A stretch of 64,000 nucleotides of DNA. Origin: Isoetes taiwanensis (taxonomy: Eukaryota > Streptophyta > Lycopodiopsida > Isoetales > Isoetaceae). Below, in pieces: positions 1-10,666 of the stretch. The number at the start of each line of letters is the position of its first letter. The stretch's first letter is position 1. The stretch covers positions 4,289,795 through 4,353,794 of the forward strand of contig JAJEKV010000002.1 in NCBI GenBank assembly GCA_021234155.1. The letters run 5' to 3'. The notes beneath the pieces were generated by a model. The model was not told where the DNA came from, searched no databases, and saw nothing but the letters and a program-made list of their open reading frames with translations. Position numbers and translations under genes: made by a program.

Positions 1-130
1 AAACCACCATTGAATACTTCACCATCAAAACACACATTCAAAATAATTTAAACATCTATTTCTACATCTACATGGCATTACTCCACTGAATACTTAACCA
101 TTAGAACATGCATACAAATAGTTTAAACAT
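1..130. repeat. Imperfect ~75-bp tandem units
   Basis: Two related units contain tgaatactt followed by accat, then acacacattc or gcatacaaat, and end in tttaaacatctat. The corresponding start of copy 2 (about 18,246-18,450) shows about three such units, so the array straddles the duplication start. Confidence 0.55.
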
Positions 131-1058
131 CTATATCATCCTTATTACGTCTCAGAAAGAAAGACTTAAACTTAAAGTGTACTTTATAGTCGAACCTTCT
201 CTCTCTATAATAGATATTAGCTAATATCATATTTATATGGTAAATTCCAACTTATCATATATTTCAACATCTGATTTGTTCATGCTGTCTAGCATCACCG
301 ATCCAAGAAAAAGGGTCTATATAGAATAGAATAAGTTTTTGTCATCCACTGAGACCAATTTGCCTATGGAACCAATTGGTCTATATAGAGAAGCCACTAA
401 AGATATTGCATTCAGGATGCTCTTCACTTATTGCGAAGCCAACCACCAATATGAAGCAGAGTAGCTTTACACGGATTGTTCCTTTACTACTAAGAGACAC
501 ACTACAGCCATAGCTCAGTCAATAGGATACAAATCATTGGCATGTCTAGCTTATAGTCTCTTAAAGTTCCCAATTTTGCTTATGTGTGCCTTCCTTTGTT
601 TTTATTTAGGTTATGCATGTCAGATGACTTTACACTCATGTAGATGTTCTTCCTTTTTCAAGGTCTCTTTCGACTTATTATACATTTTAGGAACCCAATG
701 ATAAGTGTTGAATGGACCTGATCCCAATCATCACTATGGGCCATCATATTATGCTCTGGCAACCCCATGCAAAACTTAATAAATATATCCCAAGCACAGC
801 CTTGAGACCATATCCCTACTATGATCTCCACCATATTTAAAACATGCCTGCACCACTCCATAATTGCTTAAGTAAAGAAACGTCCAATTAATCAAGCCAT
901 TCAACTTTCAAAGCCAACGAATATATATCATCCCTAATCAACCATGGCAGGTCAAGATTCTATTTTATATATATTTACAATAGCATTCTATAGACCACTT
1001 CGACAACATCTACGCTACAATACTAACATAACACATTGTCAGGAAAGCTCGAGCAAAA
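131..1058. other. Non-coding stretch upstream of DTC
   Basis: I see no gene here. The only recognisable item is a degraded LINE 3' end at about 318-376, with an atagaatagaataag tail followed by the gagaccaattTgcctatgg core, in the same orientation as the minus-strand LINE at 6.9 kb. The rest is AT-rich and unassigned, and short open frames look incidental. Confidence 0.5.
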
Positions 1059-1086
1059 GCCCGGCAACGCCGGGCAATGTTACTAG
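1059..1086 (+). mobile_element. Helitron 3' terminus (hairpin + CTAG)
   Basis: A perfect 7-bp stem (GCCCGGC-AAC-GCCGGGC, 1,059-1,075) is followed 7 bases later by CTAG (1,083-1,086) and then T. Plant Helitrons end in a short GC-rich hairpin followed by CTRR and insert between A and T, so this fits a 3' end in plus orientation. The terminus lies about 240 bases upstream of the DTC start codon. A very similar end occurs at 52,228-52,256. The 5' TC end was not identified and may lie before the window. The matching place in copy 2 (about 19,350) no longer folds. Confidence 0.6.
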
Positions 1087-1327
1087 TAGTATGTAAACCG
1101 GATTTCTGCGGCTAACCAAATATTTGCTACAAATCGGATTTAAACATTACCTAACCGGGGAATTCTGGGGAGGAACCCCCCAATCTAGAGGCCTGCATAG
1201 GTGGAATGTGGCGATCCACGTGTGAAGATTTCACACTACAGGGCTGTATGCCACTTGTAACTAAAAATTTCTTGAGGGGCACGAAATTGGTGGGCAAATA
1301 TTTCGTCGGGGTTTAGTGGCATCTAAG

Positions 1328-3086
1328 ATGGCTGTGGAACAGAGGCCAAAGAATTCGCTCTGGACCACTGTTAAACCATTCGTGAATGGTGGTCTGTCGG
1401 GCATGGGAGCAACTTGTGTGGTCCAACCTATTGATATGGTTAAGGTTAGCTCCAAATTTTTGCACCTCCCCTTCTCGTTTTTGGCCTAGAAAAATAACCA
1501 TCAAATGAGAAATTCTTTGGCAGGTCAGAATCCAGCTTGGACAGGGAACTGCAACTCAAGTAGCAAAACAAGTGGTTAAAAATGAGGGCTTCACTGCTCT
1601 TTACAAGGTTCGTTTATCTAAAGGTGCTTGCTTTTGTTTAATAGTAGCGCTTATTAGAAGGAAATGGATATTTGAAGACCTTAAGTCTCATCATATAAGA
1701 TTAAGCTTCAGTTTCTTGGAAAACAATCTACCAACTTAACAATGATGGCCTTTGTCCAAGATATTATTTGGAATAAGCATCATTTCACTGATTGTATAAT
1801 TCTTGAAGGCAAGCTCACGTAAAGGTCTAACCTACCTCCATCATCAGATACTCCATCAAATCGACTGTTCTGAATATTGAGAACATGTGTAAACAACAAG
1901 CCATGACGTGAGACCATATCAACAAGAGTAACAATTTTCTAGAAGTTTTTAAGGATGATTTAAAGAGTGGTTTTAACTACTTGAGGATCCATTGTATGCA
2001 TGCCAAACTAGTAAGAGCTTCTGCAATGCAGGGTTTATCTGCTGGTCTTCTGAGGCAAGCGACATACACTACTGCAAGACTTGGATCATTCAGGTACACA
2101 TTGTTGTGTAAAGGATTTGGTAAGTCATACTGACATTGTTGTGTAAAGAATGGCAAGTGGTTCATTCTTTCCACTGTTGGCACAATGGTAATTTATGTCA
2201 TACAGGGTTTTAACAGCTAAAGCTACAGCAGCAAATGATGGGAAACCTCTACCACTATACCAGAAAGCGCTTTGTGGGTTGACAGCAGGAGCAATAGGAG
2301 CATGCGTCGGGAACCCCGCGGACTTGTCGTTGATTCGGATGCAAGCAGATGCCACTTTGCTCCCTGCTCAAAGAAGAAACTATAAGAATGCAATTCATGC
2401 ACTCTATAGGATCACAAAAGATGAAGGTGTCTTAGCTCTATGGAAGGGAGCAGGTCCCACAGTTACACGCGCAATGGCATTGAACATGGGCATGCTTGCT
2501 TCTTATGATCAAAGTGTTGAGTTATTCAGGGATTCCATGGGCTTCACAGAGGTCCCCACTGTTCTTGGTAAGGCGAAGTTGTCCCTCTGTTGGCCAAGTT
2601 ATATTTGCTCTGATTATTGACACTTCAAATGTTTAAGGATGACAAGGTTTGGTGATTTTGCAATATATATTATATACGCATAACTATAATCTTGCAATTA
2701 ATCAGAAGCTAAAAGCAAATTGTGATGTTATTTTAGGCGCTAGTGCGGTCTCTGGATTCTTTGCATCTGCATGCAGTCTACCATTTGACTATGTGAAGAC
2801 TCAAATACAGAAGATGCAACCTGGTCCTGACGGCAAGTATCCCTATTCTGGATCTTTTGACTGCGCCTTGAAAACTCTTAGAACAGGTGGACCTTTAAAA
2901 TTTTATACTGGGTTTGGAACATACTGTATTCGTATTGCGCCTCATGTGATGGTGAGCTCTAAGACCTGGTATAGAAACCCTGATGCATGATGGTTGAACT
3001 AGCTAATTTTGGATGCATGTGTTTGGCAGATGACTTGGATTTTCCTAAATCAAATACAGAAGCTTGAAGAGACCGTTGGACTTTGA
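1328..3086 (+). CDS. DTC: Mitochondrial dicarboxylate/tricarboxylate carrier (2-oxoglutarate/malate type), six exons
   Basis: Exons are 1,328-1,444, 1,524-1,607, 2,032-2,093, 2,206-2,567, 2,737-2,951 and 3,030-3,086. All introns are GT-AG and the phases join, giving 298 codons, the length of Arabidopsis DTC. The protein is a three-repeat mitochondrial carrier of the inner membrane that exchanges 2-oxoglutarate, malate and citrate-type acids. The three carrier signatures are visible: PIDMVKVR near residue 34, NPADLSLIRMQ near 130 and LPFDYVKTQIQ near 230. The C-terminus MTWIFLNQIQKLEETVGL is typical of plant DTC. The start is the first ATG in a MAVEQRPKNS context like other plant DTC proteins. 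A Helitron end sits about 240 bases upstream, so the promoter may have been altered. Copy 2 of this gene at 19.6 kb is broken. Exon structure is my reconstruction from splice sites and family knowledge. Confidence 0.96.
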
Positions 3087-4160
3087 TTTTCCTGATTCCT
3101 TTTTAAGTCTGCAATCACAATTCTTTTCATGGTTCTTCTGATTTCTTCTTGTTGGAATTTGGCCACGAAGATAGAACATTAATATTTTCCAGGATGGTGC
3201 ATAACCTGATAGAGGATGATACATGACAATAAGCTTCAGTGCTGCCAAATCCTCTTTCTAGACAGTGTTCATGTTTAGCATTTCAATGTATGGAGGTTTA
3301 TGGTGCATTATAAATCTGCACATAGACTGAATTGTTATGCCACAAACATCACATAATTGGGAAGATGTTTTCTGTAAATACAACATAGTTGCAAGAGATC
3401 TGTATATCCATAAAAGTTTGTAGACTAATGAAGTTCTTGGTCAAAGTATGCGCTCATTTTGAAATTAGAAATACCTACGGCTTCTGGCAAAATTTCTAAA
3501 CCTCGTCAGAATATCCCAAACCAAAACCACAGAAAATCTAAGCTACTAATGCGGCAATCATATCGCAATCAGATAATTTTTGTCTCTGACCCAATTCTGC
3601 CTGCATCACACATAACACAGGCAGCCAGGATTAAAAAACGCCACCATCACCAACAGGAAACGCCTACTATCTTAAGCACAAAAAGAAAAGAAAAACAAAG
3701 AAATGGTAGGGCTCAGAAGCCAACTATTACTCCAAAACAAAGAGCTTCCTCGTAGATAAGCTCCTCTATGGTATTGATTTTATACTTGCTGCACTAGGGC
3801 CTGCAAAAACACATCCGATTTTAAGAACTATACCACAAAAAAGCAACAAGGTGCCCTCTTATCCAGATAAAAACTCATCTAAACTGAGATCTCCGGAATC
3901 TAAAAGGGCGGCCAAAACAAGGGGATCTCTTTGCTTAAAAATAAAGCTAGGATATTTTAATTGCTCCATTTTAGCTTGCACTTATTTTGGTCCATGTAGG
4001 CTGATTTCGATGCCCTTCCTTTTTAGGACGAAAAGAAAAAACATAAATCCCCCACCCAATTTTTAATTCAATCAATTGGTAGGGTCTTTTTTGAAGTAGA
4101 CAGTCCAACTTAGTGCAATTTTGTGAAGTTACATTGCATTTCTGGTTGCATATTGAAGTG
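3087..4160. other. Spacer between DTC and PLATZ
   Basis: The first few hundred bases probably hold the DTC 3' untranslated region, since T-rich DNA follows the stop. The remainder is A-rich with short open frames that lack any family resemblance. Nothing else is recognisable. Confidence 0.4.
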
Positions 4161-4167
4161 TTACAAG

Positions 4168-4863
4168 ATGAATCAAAGAGGTCCTCATTGGTTAGGGCAA
4201 TTCTTGAAAACAACTTTTTACAAGCCAGGGAAGGATTATGCATATTTCTGTATGACATGTATGGAGGGCCCATTACGAGGAGCAGACACGAAGGCATACC
4301 ATGATGGTCATATGTGTCTACAAGTTAGACGATCTTCATATGAGACTGCCATTAGTGCCAAAGATATAGAGCCCTTTCTGGACCTCTCTTTCATCCAACA
4401 TTTCTTTATCAACCGCAAAGCAATTGTATTTTTGAAGGCACGCTCTCTTCCTAGTCTAGCCAAGCGCCTTGTTCATTGCATGTCTTGCCGTCGAAGACTC
4501 GTCGACGAGAATGCTAAATTTTGCTCAATAACGTGCTCTCTTCCTAGTTCAGCCAAGCGCCTTGTTCATTGCAAGTCTTGTCGTCGAAGTCTCATGAATG
4601 AGAGTGCTAAGTTTTGCTCGATAGCATGCAAACTCAATGCTATAGATTATCCTCAAGATCTCGATGATAGAGAACTTACATTGTCTCATAGAGATGGAGA
4701 CGATTCTCTCTCTAAAAGAACATCATACCTCAAATTATATTGGCCATGGAACATAATACATATTGTTAGAGCACCGCCTAGCCCTGTAAAGAACTCATAT
4801 CAACACAAGAATACCTCACATCGACGCAAGAATCCCAATCCATCAAGAAGCCCTATATGCTGA
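4168..4863 (+). CDS. PLATZ-family zinc-binding protein with duplicated C-terminal motif
   Basis: The 231-codon frame has the PLATZ plan: an N-terminal PHWLGQFLKTTFY segment, CxxC (CMTC) and HxxH (HDGH), then LQVRRSSYE, an FLDLSFIQHFFINRKAIVFLK core, and a CxxC-x11-CxxxC motif. PLATZ proteins are plant-specific, zinc-dependent, A/T-rich DNA-binding regulators, in some cases acting with RNA polymerase III factors. Two oddities are visible. The usual first CxxH and the second CxxC of the N-terminal zinc region are missing. The C-terminal CxxC-x11-CxxxC unit occurs twice in tandem (HCMSCRRRLVDENAKFC and HCKSCRRSLMNESAKFC) through an in-frame 93-bp repeat at about 4,442-4,627. The ATG at 4,168 is chosen because the family homology begins right after it; an upstream exon is possible. 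A TTTTTATTTTTTT tract follows the stop. Family assignment is confident; function as a regulator is inferred. Confidence 0.85.
   Translation: MNQRGPHWLGQFLKTTFYKPGKDYAYFCMTCMEGPLRGADTKAYHDGHMCLQVRRSSYETAISAKDIEPFLDLSFIQHFFINRKAIVFLKARSLPSLAKRLVHCMSCRRRLVDENAKFCSITCSLPSSAKRLVHCKSCRRSLMNESAKFCSIACKLNAIDYPQDLDDRELTLSHRDGDDSLSKRTSYLKLYWPWNIIHIVRAPPSPVKNSYQHKNTSHRRKNPNPSRSPIC
4442..4627 (+). repeat. In-frame 93-bp tandem duplication inside the PLATZ gene
   Basis: Two units start with gctctcttcctag at 4,442 and 4,535. Each encodes LPS-AKRLVHC-SCRR-L--E-AKFCSI-C. The 93-bp period is 31 codons, so the reading frame is kept. The units differ at a number of positions, so this is not a very recent event, and the cysteines are conserved in both. 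Confidence 0.85.
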
Positions 4864-5204
4864 GCAATTTTTTTTTATTTTTTTTATATTGTATTTTTAT
4901 TATATTGAAATACATAAATGCTTATCTATTATACAAATGCAATATTATACTAGAAATGGAAATCTTTAATTACTTAAATATTTTGGATTCTTTTCAAAAC
5001 CTTGGATCATTTACCGTTGGCTATTCCTTGAGGTTAAATAACTAAATGTTGTCGCAATGATCCTACTTAACTTTTGACCATGAAAAGTGAGTTTTTTTTT
5101 TTCCACTTTAAACTGCATTAATTTTTTTTTTTCAGGAATTAGCTACACACTTTTGTATTACCTCTTCTTACTGCTGTATTTATGCCAATGCACTTTTTAA
5201 CCAT

Positions 5205-5285
5205 AGGGAATGCTTGGAAAGGCAGTTCCTTCTGTCGCCACCATAGGGAATGCTTGGAAAGGCAGTTTTTTGCGTCGCCTGGTCA
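5205..5285. repeat. ~41-bp tandem duplication
   Basis: Two neighbouring units both begin catagggaatgcttggaaag and continue gcagtt and gtcgcc. The repeat lies just left of a LINE-derived piece and is not convincingly part of a gene. Confidence 0.7.
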
Positions 5286-5302
5286 ACTATGTCAGGGAGA
5301 GA

Positions 5303-5445
5303 CTACATAATAGAATAAAAGATAATGTTTTTATCATCTACGAAGACCAATTGGCCTATTGGGACCCAATGAAGGAGCGCAACAGACTTATTACTGTCTG
5401 GATTAAAAAAACCCTGCCCGAAAGGTTTTCGAGGGAAAATGTAAT
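5303..5445 (-). mobile_element. Short LINE 3' end fragment
   Basis: Reading on the minus strand, the fragment has the 3' end shared by the LINE pieces at 6.9 and 61 kb: a GAAAACCTTTCG-GGGTTTTTTTAATCC stem region, then GGGTCCCAATAGGCCAATTGGTCT, then a short TTCTATT tail. The apparent 89-codon open frame across it on the plus strand is a shadow of this repeat. Confidence 0.75.
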
Positions 5446-5680
5446 AAGAATGTTGTCAAACTGTAAATATATGTCATGAAATATATATGCATGTCAAGTG
5501 TGTGTCCGAGGATACATGTCCTTAAATACTATGACCTACTGAAAGTATGATCCCAGCATCCATACAAAAGCCGTAGAAGATACTTCTAATGTCGTAGACG
5601 ATACTTCTAATGTCCTCTGGAAGCTCAACTAGCTTATGGGACAGAGTACGTATAAAGGGCGAGAGCTCAAACTAAAACTT

Positions 5681-5900
5681 GGGGACACAATCACAAGAGC
5701 AAAAGAACAAAAATTCCAGACAAATATGAAGAGTGGGGCTATACACCAAATGTCCACGGATCAGAAGGCCACAGATCCCCAATGATAGCACGGGGACACA
5801 ATCACAAGAGCAAAAGAACAAAAATTCCAGACAAATATGAAGAGTGGGGCTATACACCAAATGTTCCTGATCAAGGCCATGATCCCCAATGATAGCCGTC
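5681..5900. repeat. 111-bp tandem duplication
   Basis: The unit beginning ggggacacaatcacaagagc at 5,681 recurs at 5,792 almost unchanged for about 70 bases and then less well. The same region of copy 2 (about 23,818-24,060) keeps the two-unit layout in degraded form. No coding function is visible. Confidence 0.85.
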
Positions 5901-6907
5901 CCCTCCCTCGTACACTATCACGGTTCCTTGTGTACGTGCTTTGCATACTCGACATAGTTCCTCTTTCCGTCTGCAGAGCTGTGTTGGGGTGAGGTCCTCT
6001 TAAAAAGGTGGTTCCTTTCAGATGATTCTCAATGCTTCAAGATATGCAGGCGGGAAATAACATCTCTAAAATGAACTAGAAGGTAACGAGGGCAGGTCAT
6101 GCTACTCCTACTCGATTGGGCAAGATAATGCCATCTGCCTGTATCTGCATCACCTAAGTGAAAAAATGTACTATCTCTTCCATAGCAGGACAATCAGTTG
6201 CCTTCCATATGCAGGTTAGGCTAAGCAAGTGCTGCTTGTCCTCCGGTGAACTACACCGCGGTCGAAAACCGGTGGGTGCTACCGTACTCACGTGGTGCAA
6301 CACCCTCACGACGACGCCATTGTAGACATGTCTACCCTATCCACCCGTCGCGACGTTGTGGCGATCCCCAAGTGCGGCAAACGGTAAAGGGTTTTTGTAT
6401 GTGGTCGTAATTTGGACGCAAATGTCTGTGCTGAAGCATCACTGGTTTCTGCACATATATTCTAGAACCAAGACTTGCATTGTATTCTAAGGGATGCTAC
6501 CAAGTGGCATGACGTAAAAACTCCTCCTCCTCCTCCTCCTCCTCCTCCTCCTCCTCCTCCTCCTCCCTCCTCCTCCACCAATAGATACAATCATAGATGT
6601 GGTTGTCATCCCTCCACTGTATTGAACGGCCCACATCTGGTCTCATAGTGGAGGCAAAAAACATTGGGCTTACTAGTCCATGTTACTTTGGAGGCCAATT
6701 CCAAGAGGCTGATGTGGACCAAAAAGAGAAGATAGTAGATCCATCGAGGCACCAGATTAGCTTGCACTAAGTTATGGAGCTATGCACTAGACTAAGCACT
6801 TGTAGAATGGGGGACCTTTTGTGTGGGCAATGACTCCGTAGGAGGAGGCTTTTTTGTGGCCATCCATACATCAAATCTCTCCTTATTAGGGGCTCTTTAA
6901 TAGCAAA
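5901..6907. other. Non-coding stretch with a TCC microsatellite
   Basis: No gene is visible. A (CTC)n tract runs from 6,521 to about 6,577, with a shorter interrupted counterpart in copy 2 at 24,611-24,649. The part around 6,230-6,370 is relatively CG-rich but has no open frame of note. Confidence 0.5.
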
Positions 6908-7530
6908 TTTAGAATAGAATAGAATAGAATATGATTTTATCGTCCACGGAGACCAACTGGCCTATGGGACCCAAGTACAAAGAGAGAGCAGCAGGCGTAT
7001 TACTATCAGGATTAAAAAACCCCCGCCCCGGGGAAAAACCTTAGTAGCAATAAGGATGCTGACATACTGCACAGTTATATACATAATCACAAGTACAGCT
7101 GAGGTTAATGTCGGACAGGGGGGCATAACTGAGTCCGTGTATCCATTACCTCCCGGAGGTACGATCCCAACAAGCCTACAGAGGCCGTGCTCAGTAGCTC
7201 ATGCAAGGCCTGATGGGGCACAACTAACCGAGCATACCGAGCCCGGATATGCTGGTACGCCGGACAGGCCTGGAGGGCGTGACTTTCATCCTCAATGGCG
7301 CCCTATTGACAGCACTGACAGACTCTGTCCTCACGCGGCTCCCGAATCCATCTCCATGTCTCAATGCGGAGGTGGTGTGCACCTGTGCGAATGGAAGCAA
7401 TCACCCTGCGCTTTTTCATGGGTAGATGGGTGCGCAGGTAGTGGTGTGGGCCCCTCGTGAGCATGGGATTAACCTGCGGTCGATAATTTGCCACCTTGAC
7501 ATGTGACATATCAATTTGTTGATGGAACAC
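6908..7530 (-). mobile_element. 5'-truncated LINE: ORF2 C-terminus, 3' UTR and (TTCTA)n tail
   Basis: On the minus strand the sequence encodes the C-terminal zinc-binding part of a LINE reverse-transcriptase protein: VIASIRTGAHHLRIET, then WRWIREPREDRVCQCCQ, and further on an EDESHALQACPAYQHIR-like stretch. This matches the LINE piece at 60.7 kb (LVAIASIRTGSHRLRIETGRW and EDESHTLLSCP). A roughly 170-bp 3' UTR with a CC/GG stem and GGTCTCCGTGGACG follows, ending in repeated TTCTA units at 6,908-6,930. The coding part carries stops, so the copy is dead. Its counterpart in copy 2 lies at about 24,985-25,590. Confidence 0.85.
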
Positions 7531-8260
7531 AAAGTGAATTTTCTCAAATGCTAGATTTTCTCAAAAGTCAAGAGTAGGTTGAAGAGGTCTTCTAATATAG
7601 GATTAACTATTTGACAAAAAAACTTGATTTCATGGAAGCGGGAGGACCATTTGCAGGAACTGTGTGTGGAGGATATACAGTAGGAGAGAGTGTTAAATTG
7701 TTGAACTGTAATATCTCCTCCTTCCAATTCTACCATGGGATAATGGGGTTCCGCAAAGATCATAACTCCGAGGGCATTTTGCAGAAATACTAAGATGGTT
7801 TTCTCAAATACTAGATTTTCTAGTGTTGATTGGAGAGGTCTTTCAAGAAAGGATTAACTAGTTACCAAAAACCTAGGCTTGACCAAGAGTCTACTAGTTG
7901 AGTAGATTTTATTTAGTAATCAATTAATGCACAAAAAAAGCAATTTAACTAAAACATCAACAATTAATTATAGCAAATATAGCAATGCCTTGTATCAGCG
8001 TACCTAATACTAATTTGAACTCTTTCTAGCTTGACAAGACACCTTCATTGGTAGATAAAATGAAACGATATATAAAGAGCTTACTTGGTGGAGATGATAT
8101 TATTTTGTATGTATTGTCATATCCTTACGTTGATACGCTTCCATAGCTAGGTTGACCCAGCCAAAAAAGATGGGAGACCTCGAGGGGGAAATGGCACATG
8201 CCATCACTTGAGCAAGAACAATTATCTTCAACTTAACTGTCAGTATTCATATATAAACAT
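7531..8260. other. Non-coding, with an imperfect ~268-bp repeat
   Basis: A segment at 7,531-7,640 (ttctcaaatgctagattttc, then gaggtctt and ggattaact) recurs in diverged form at 7,798-7,885. No gene is recognisable; the short open frames lack family signatures. Confidence 0.5.
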
Positions 8261-8275
8261 TGTCAGGGATCGTTA

Positions 8276-8460
8276 TAAATTCTTGGGGAACCTAATGAAT
8301 TTTTATGGAATCTTAAGTAATCTAATTGACTCCATATAATTTTGAAGGAATCTGGATGAATTTTGAGGAACCTTCTAGAATCATGAGAAATAATTTTATG
8401 GAATCTTACAGAATCTTCATGAAATTTTAGGGAATCTGGACGGAACTTAAGGAAATATTA
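8276..8460. repeat. Degenerate short tandem repeats
   Basis: Variants of GGAATCT-GATGAATTTTGAGGAA recur about six times in this AT-rich stretch. The unit length varies from about 25 to 35 bases. Copy 2 keeps the pattern at about 26,270-26,430. Confidence 0.6.
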
Positions 8461-8547
8461 AGCCTTAGATATATCCTCTGGCACGACATTGAAAATGTAT
8501 CCTAATATGCCATTGTATAGTTTGTCAGCATGGTTATTACCGCCAAG

Positions 8548-8662
8548 CTTTTTCCCTCAAAAACCCTTCGAGGGAGGGGTTTTTTAATCCTGGCATGAAT
8601 ATGTTTATTGTTATCTTTGATTGGATCCCATAGACCAATTGGTACGTGGACAGAAAAAATAC
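8548..8662 (+). mobile_element. LINE 3' end fragment
   Basis: This piece carries the family 3' UTR in plus orientation: aaaaacccttcgagggaggg and ttttttaatcc, then a spacer, ggatcccatagaccaattgg and acgtggacag. The pentamer tail is eroded. No coding part is attached, so it is either a severely 5'-truncated LINE or a SINE using the same 3' end. Confidence 0.7.
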
Positions 8663-8859
8663 ATTCTTTTGTTCATTCATTTAAGTGTTGGGTACGGGTT
8701 TCTTTCAGGCTTTCCCAGCTTCAAACAAATCCCCTTTCCCCCAAAGACAAATCCCTTCACCCAGAGCGCCTTTACCAATGTCATGAAAACAAGTGATGAG
8801 CAAATAACACCAAAAATACTAAGATTTAGTGAAGAAGTACCAAACCAAAGTTACATCCT

Positions 8860-8995
8860 ATGTAGTTTGGACTGAAATGCGCACTAGTTATTGGTGAAAA
8901 TGAACTGAAGATGTTGTAACCAAAATGAAGAATAATGATATGTAGTTTGGACTGAAGTGCACGCTAGTTATTGGTGAGAATGAACTTAAGATTTC
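8860..8995. repeat. 80-bp tandem repeat, 1.7 units
   Basis: The units start with atgtagtttggactgaa at 8,860 and 8,940, and both continue with tagttattggtga and aatgaact. The same doublet is found in copy 2 near 26,790-26,920. Confidence 0.8.
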
Positions 8996-9313
8996 GGATA
9001 AGGAACTATGATCTGACCATGTGGATAGGAATCGTGAGATGTAGAGGAATGCTTGAAGACTTTTCGACAACGGGGATATGGATTTAGGCAATAAAGAAGA
9101 CAATATGCTAGGGCCGTAGATATAATGCTTGGAGGTATATCTCTTGTATATGTTTCTAGGCCCCATGGATGACACATAGTATCTAGAGAATTAGTTAGAA
9201 TAGTTGTTAACCTAATCCTGAGTTAATTAGCAGATAAATTAAACCATTGCGGCAACACAATTAAAATAAGCTTGAAAGCTGGACGGCAAACGTCGTTTGT
9301 TGCGTGGTTTAGT

Positions 9314-10666
9314 ATGGCGGGGACGGCATTAGGGAGCGCCCTAACGTGCAGCAGGGAGTTGTATAAGGGGGGCATGCCTTATGCCCACTTAGGCCTAGCT
9401 CTCCGTGGAGCTGGAGCTGCCGCAGGAGGCCTCTGTTGCATCGGCCTCTCCACCTCTTTTCTCCGGAAGCCCCTCGCAGTCCGTGGAGTTGCTCAACTGC
9501 CCAGTAAGTTTTCCTTTTGTTTTTGCATTGCTTTTGGTTTATCATTTCTTTTCTTTCCCATCTCAATCGAAGTTTCTGAAAAACTGTAGATTTTATCAAT
9601 AATTTACTGCTCTGTCTCATGCATCCTCCGCATGTCCTCATGCTATACCCCATGTTTACAAGAATTAGGACGTATTCTTATCTTTGCAGGTGCAGCTTGT
9701 CGTTTTTGTTCTTTTGGATGAACAAACAGATTCTTAGTAAACCAGGCCTTCAAAATGGATATGTTATTGCAAAGTGGGTTGTACAATACTATATCTCTAG
9801 GTTTGTTTAAACTAGGATTGAGTTTCATTTGTAATGTGGATAACTGGTTTGAACTACAGAGAATGAAGCTATAGTTCATACAGACAAGCCAGAAGCTGTT
9901 ATTACAAAGAAGGAAGCAATTGTAACAGAAAAAGCACCAGCAGCGCTAGGGCCATATTCACAGGCCATTAAAGCAAACAATCTTCTTTTTGTGTCTGGCG
10001 TTTTGGGGCTTGTTCCTGAAGTATGTACTCATTATTCGATTATGTTCGTTTGCCTCCCTTGCTAGTAATGGAAACTGTTTGCATGGTCTACAGACAGGAA
10101 GTTTTGCATCTGATACCGTGGAAGGGCAGACGGAACAAGTATGAGCTATGAAAAAATAGATTTTTTGTATTTGCTGTTTGTTGATGTTCTGAAATGAAGC
10201 CTTCTTTAGGTTCTAAGGAACATGGGAGAAATACTTAAAGCTGGGGGTGCAAGTTATTCTTCAGTGGTGAAAACGACTATAATGTAACATATGTCAATCA
10301 ATTCATAAGGTCTGTTGGCATGAGAAGTTCATAACCTTGATTTTTTTGTTTTTGGTAGGTTGGCTGATCTTGCTGACTTCAAAAAGGTCAATGAAATTTA
10401 TGCTCAGTGTAAGTTGTATTTTCCTTTCGCATGTCCACCTGTATAAATGAAAGTACTTTAGCATGTGATCAAGAGCAGGATATCCCACTAGACTAAAGCT
10501 CGTGATATAAATTGCAAAAGGTAACTAGCTTAACTGCTGTCCATTGACCTGTGTTATTTTCTTGATTGCAGACTTTCCTACCCCAGCACCTGCAAGGTCA
10601 ACCTATCAGGTGGCTGCTTTACCCTTGAATGCAAAGATTGAAATAGAATGCATTGCAGCTTTGTAA
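9314..10666 (+). CDS. RIDA: Plastid-type RidA (reactive intermediate/imine deaminase), six exons
   Basis: Exons are 9,314-9,503, 9,860-10,020, 10,094-10,138, 10,210-10,283, 10,359-10,408 and 10,572-10,666; phases join to 204 codons. The mature part reads as a classic YjgF/YER057c/UK114 protein: EKAPAALGPYSQAIKANNL, LFVSGVLGLVPE, EGQTEQVLRNMGEILKAGG, SYSSVVKTTIMLADLADF, YFPTPAPARSTYQVAALP and IEIECIAAL. The conserved substrate-site arginine is in PARSTYQVA and the glutamate in IEIECIA. RidA hydrolyses the enamine/imine intermediates released by PLP enzymes such as threonine dehydratase and so protects branched-chain amino-acid synthesis. The 60-odd residue N-terminus is rich in Ala, Gly, Ser and Arg without acids, as expected of a chloroplast transit peptide, and matches plant RIDA. 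The start is the first ATG of that exon; the frame is open 14 codons further up but without another ATG. Copy 2 at 27.2 kb is broken. Confidence 0.95.

Noticed and set aside
1261-1504. Minus-strand frames over the DTC first exon
   Set aside because: Antisense shadows of DTC exon 1.
5210-5479. 89-codon plus-strand frame
   Set aside because: Runs across a tandem repeat and a minus-oriented LINE 3' end.
7056-7460. 134-codon plus-strand frame
   Set aside because: It is the antisense shadow of the LINE fragment at 6,908-7,530.
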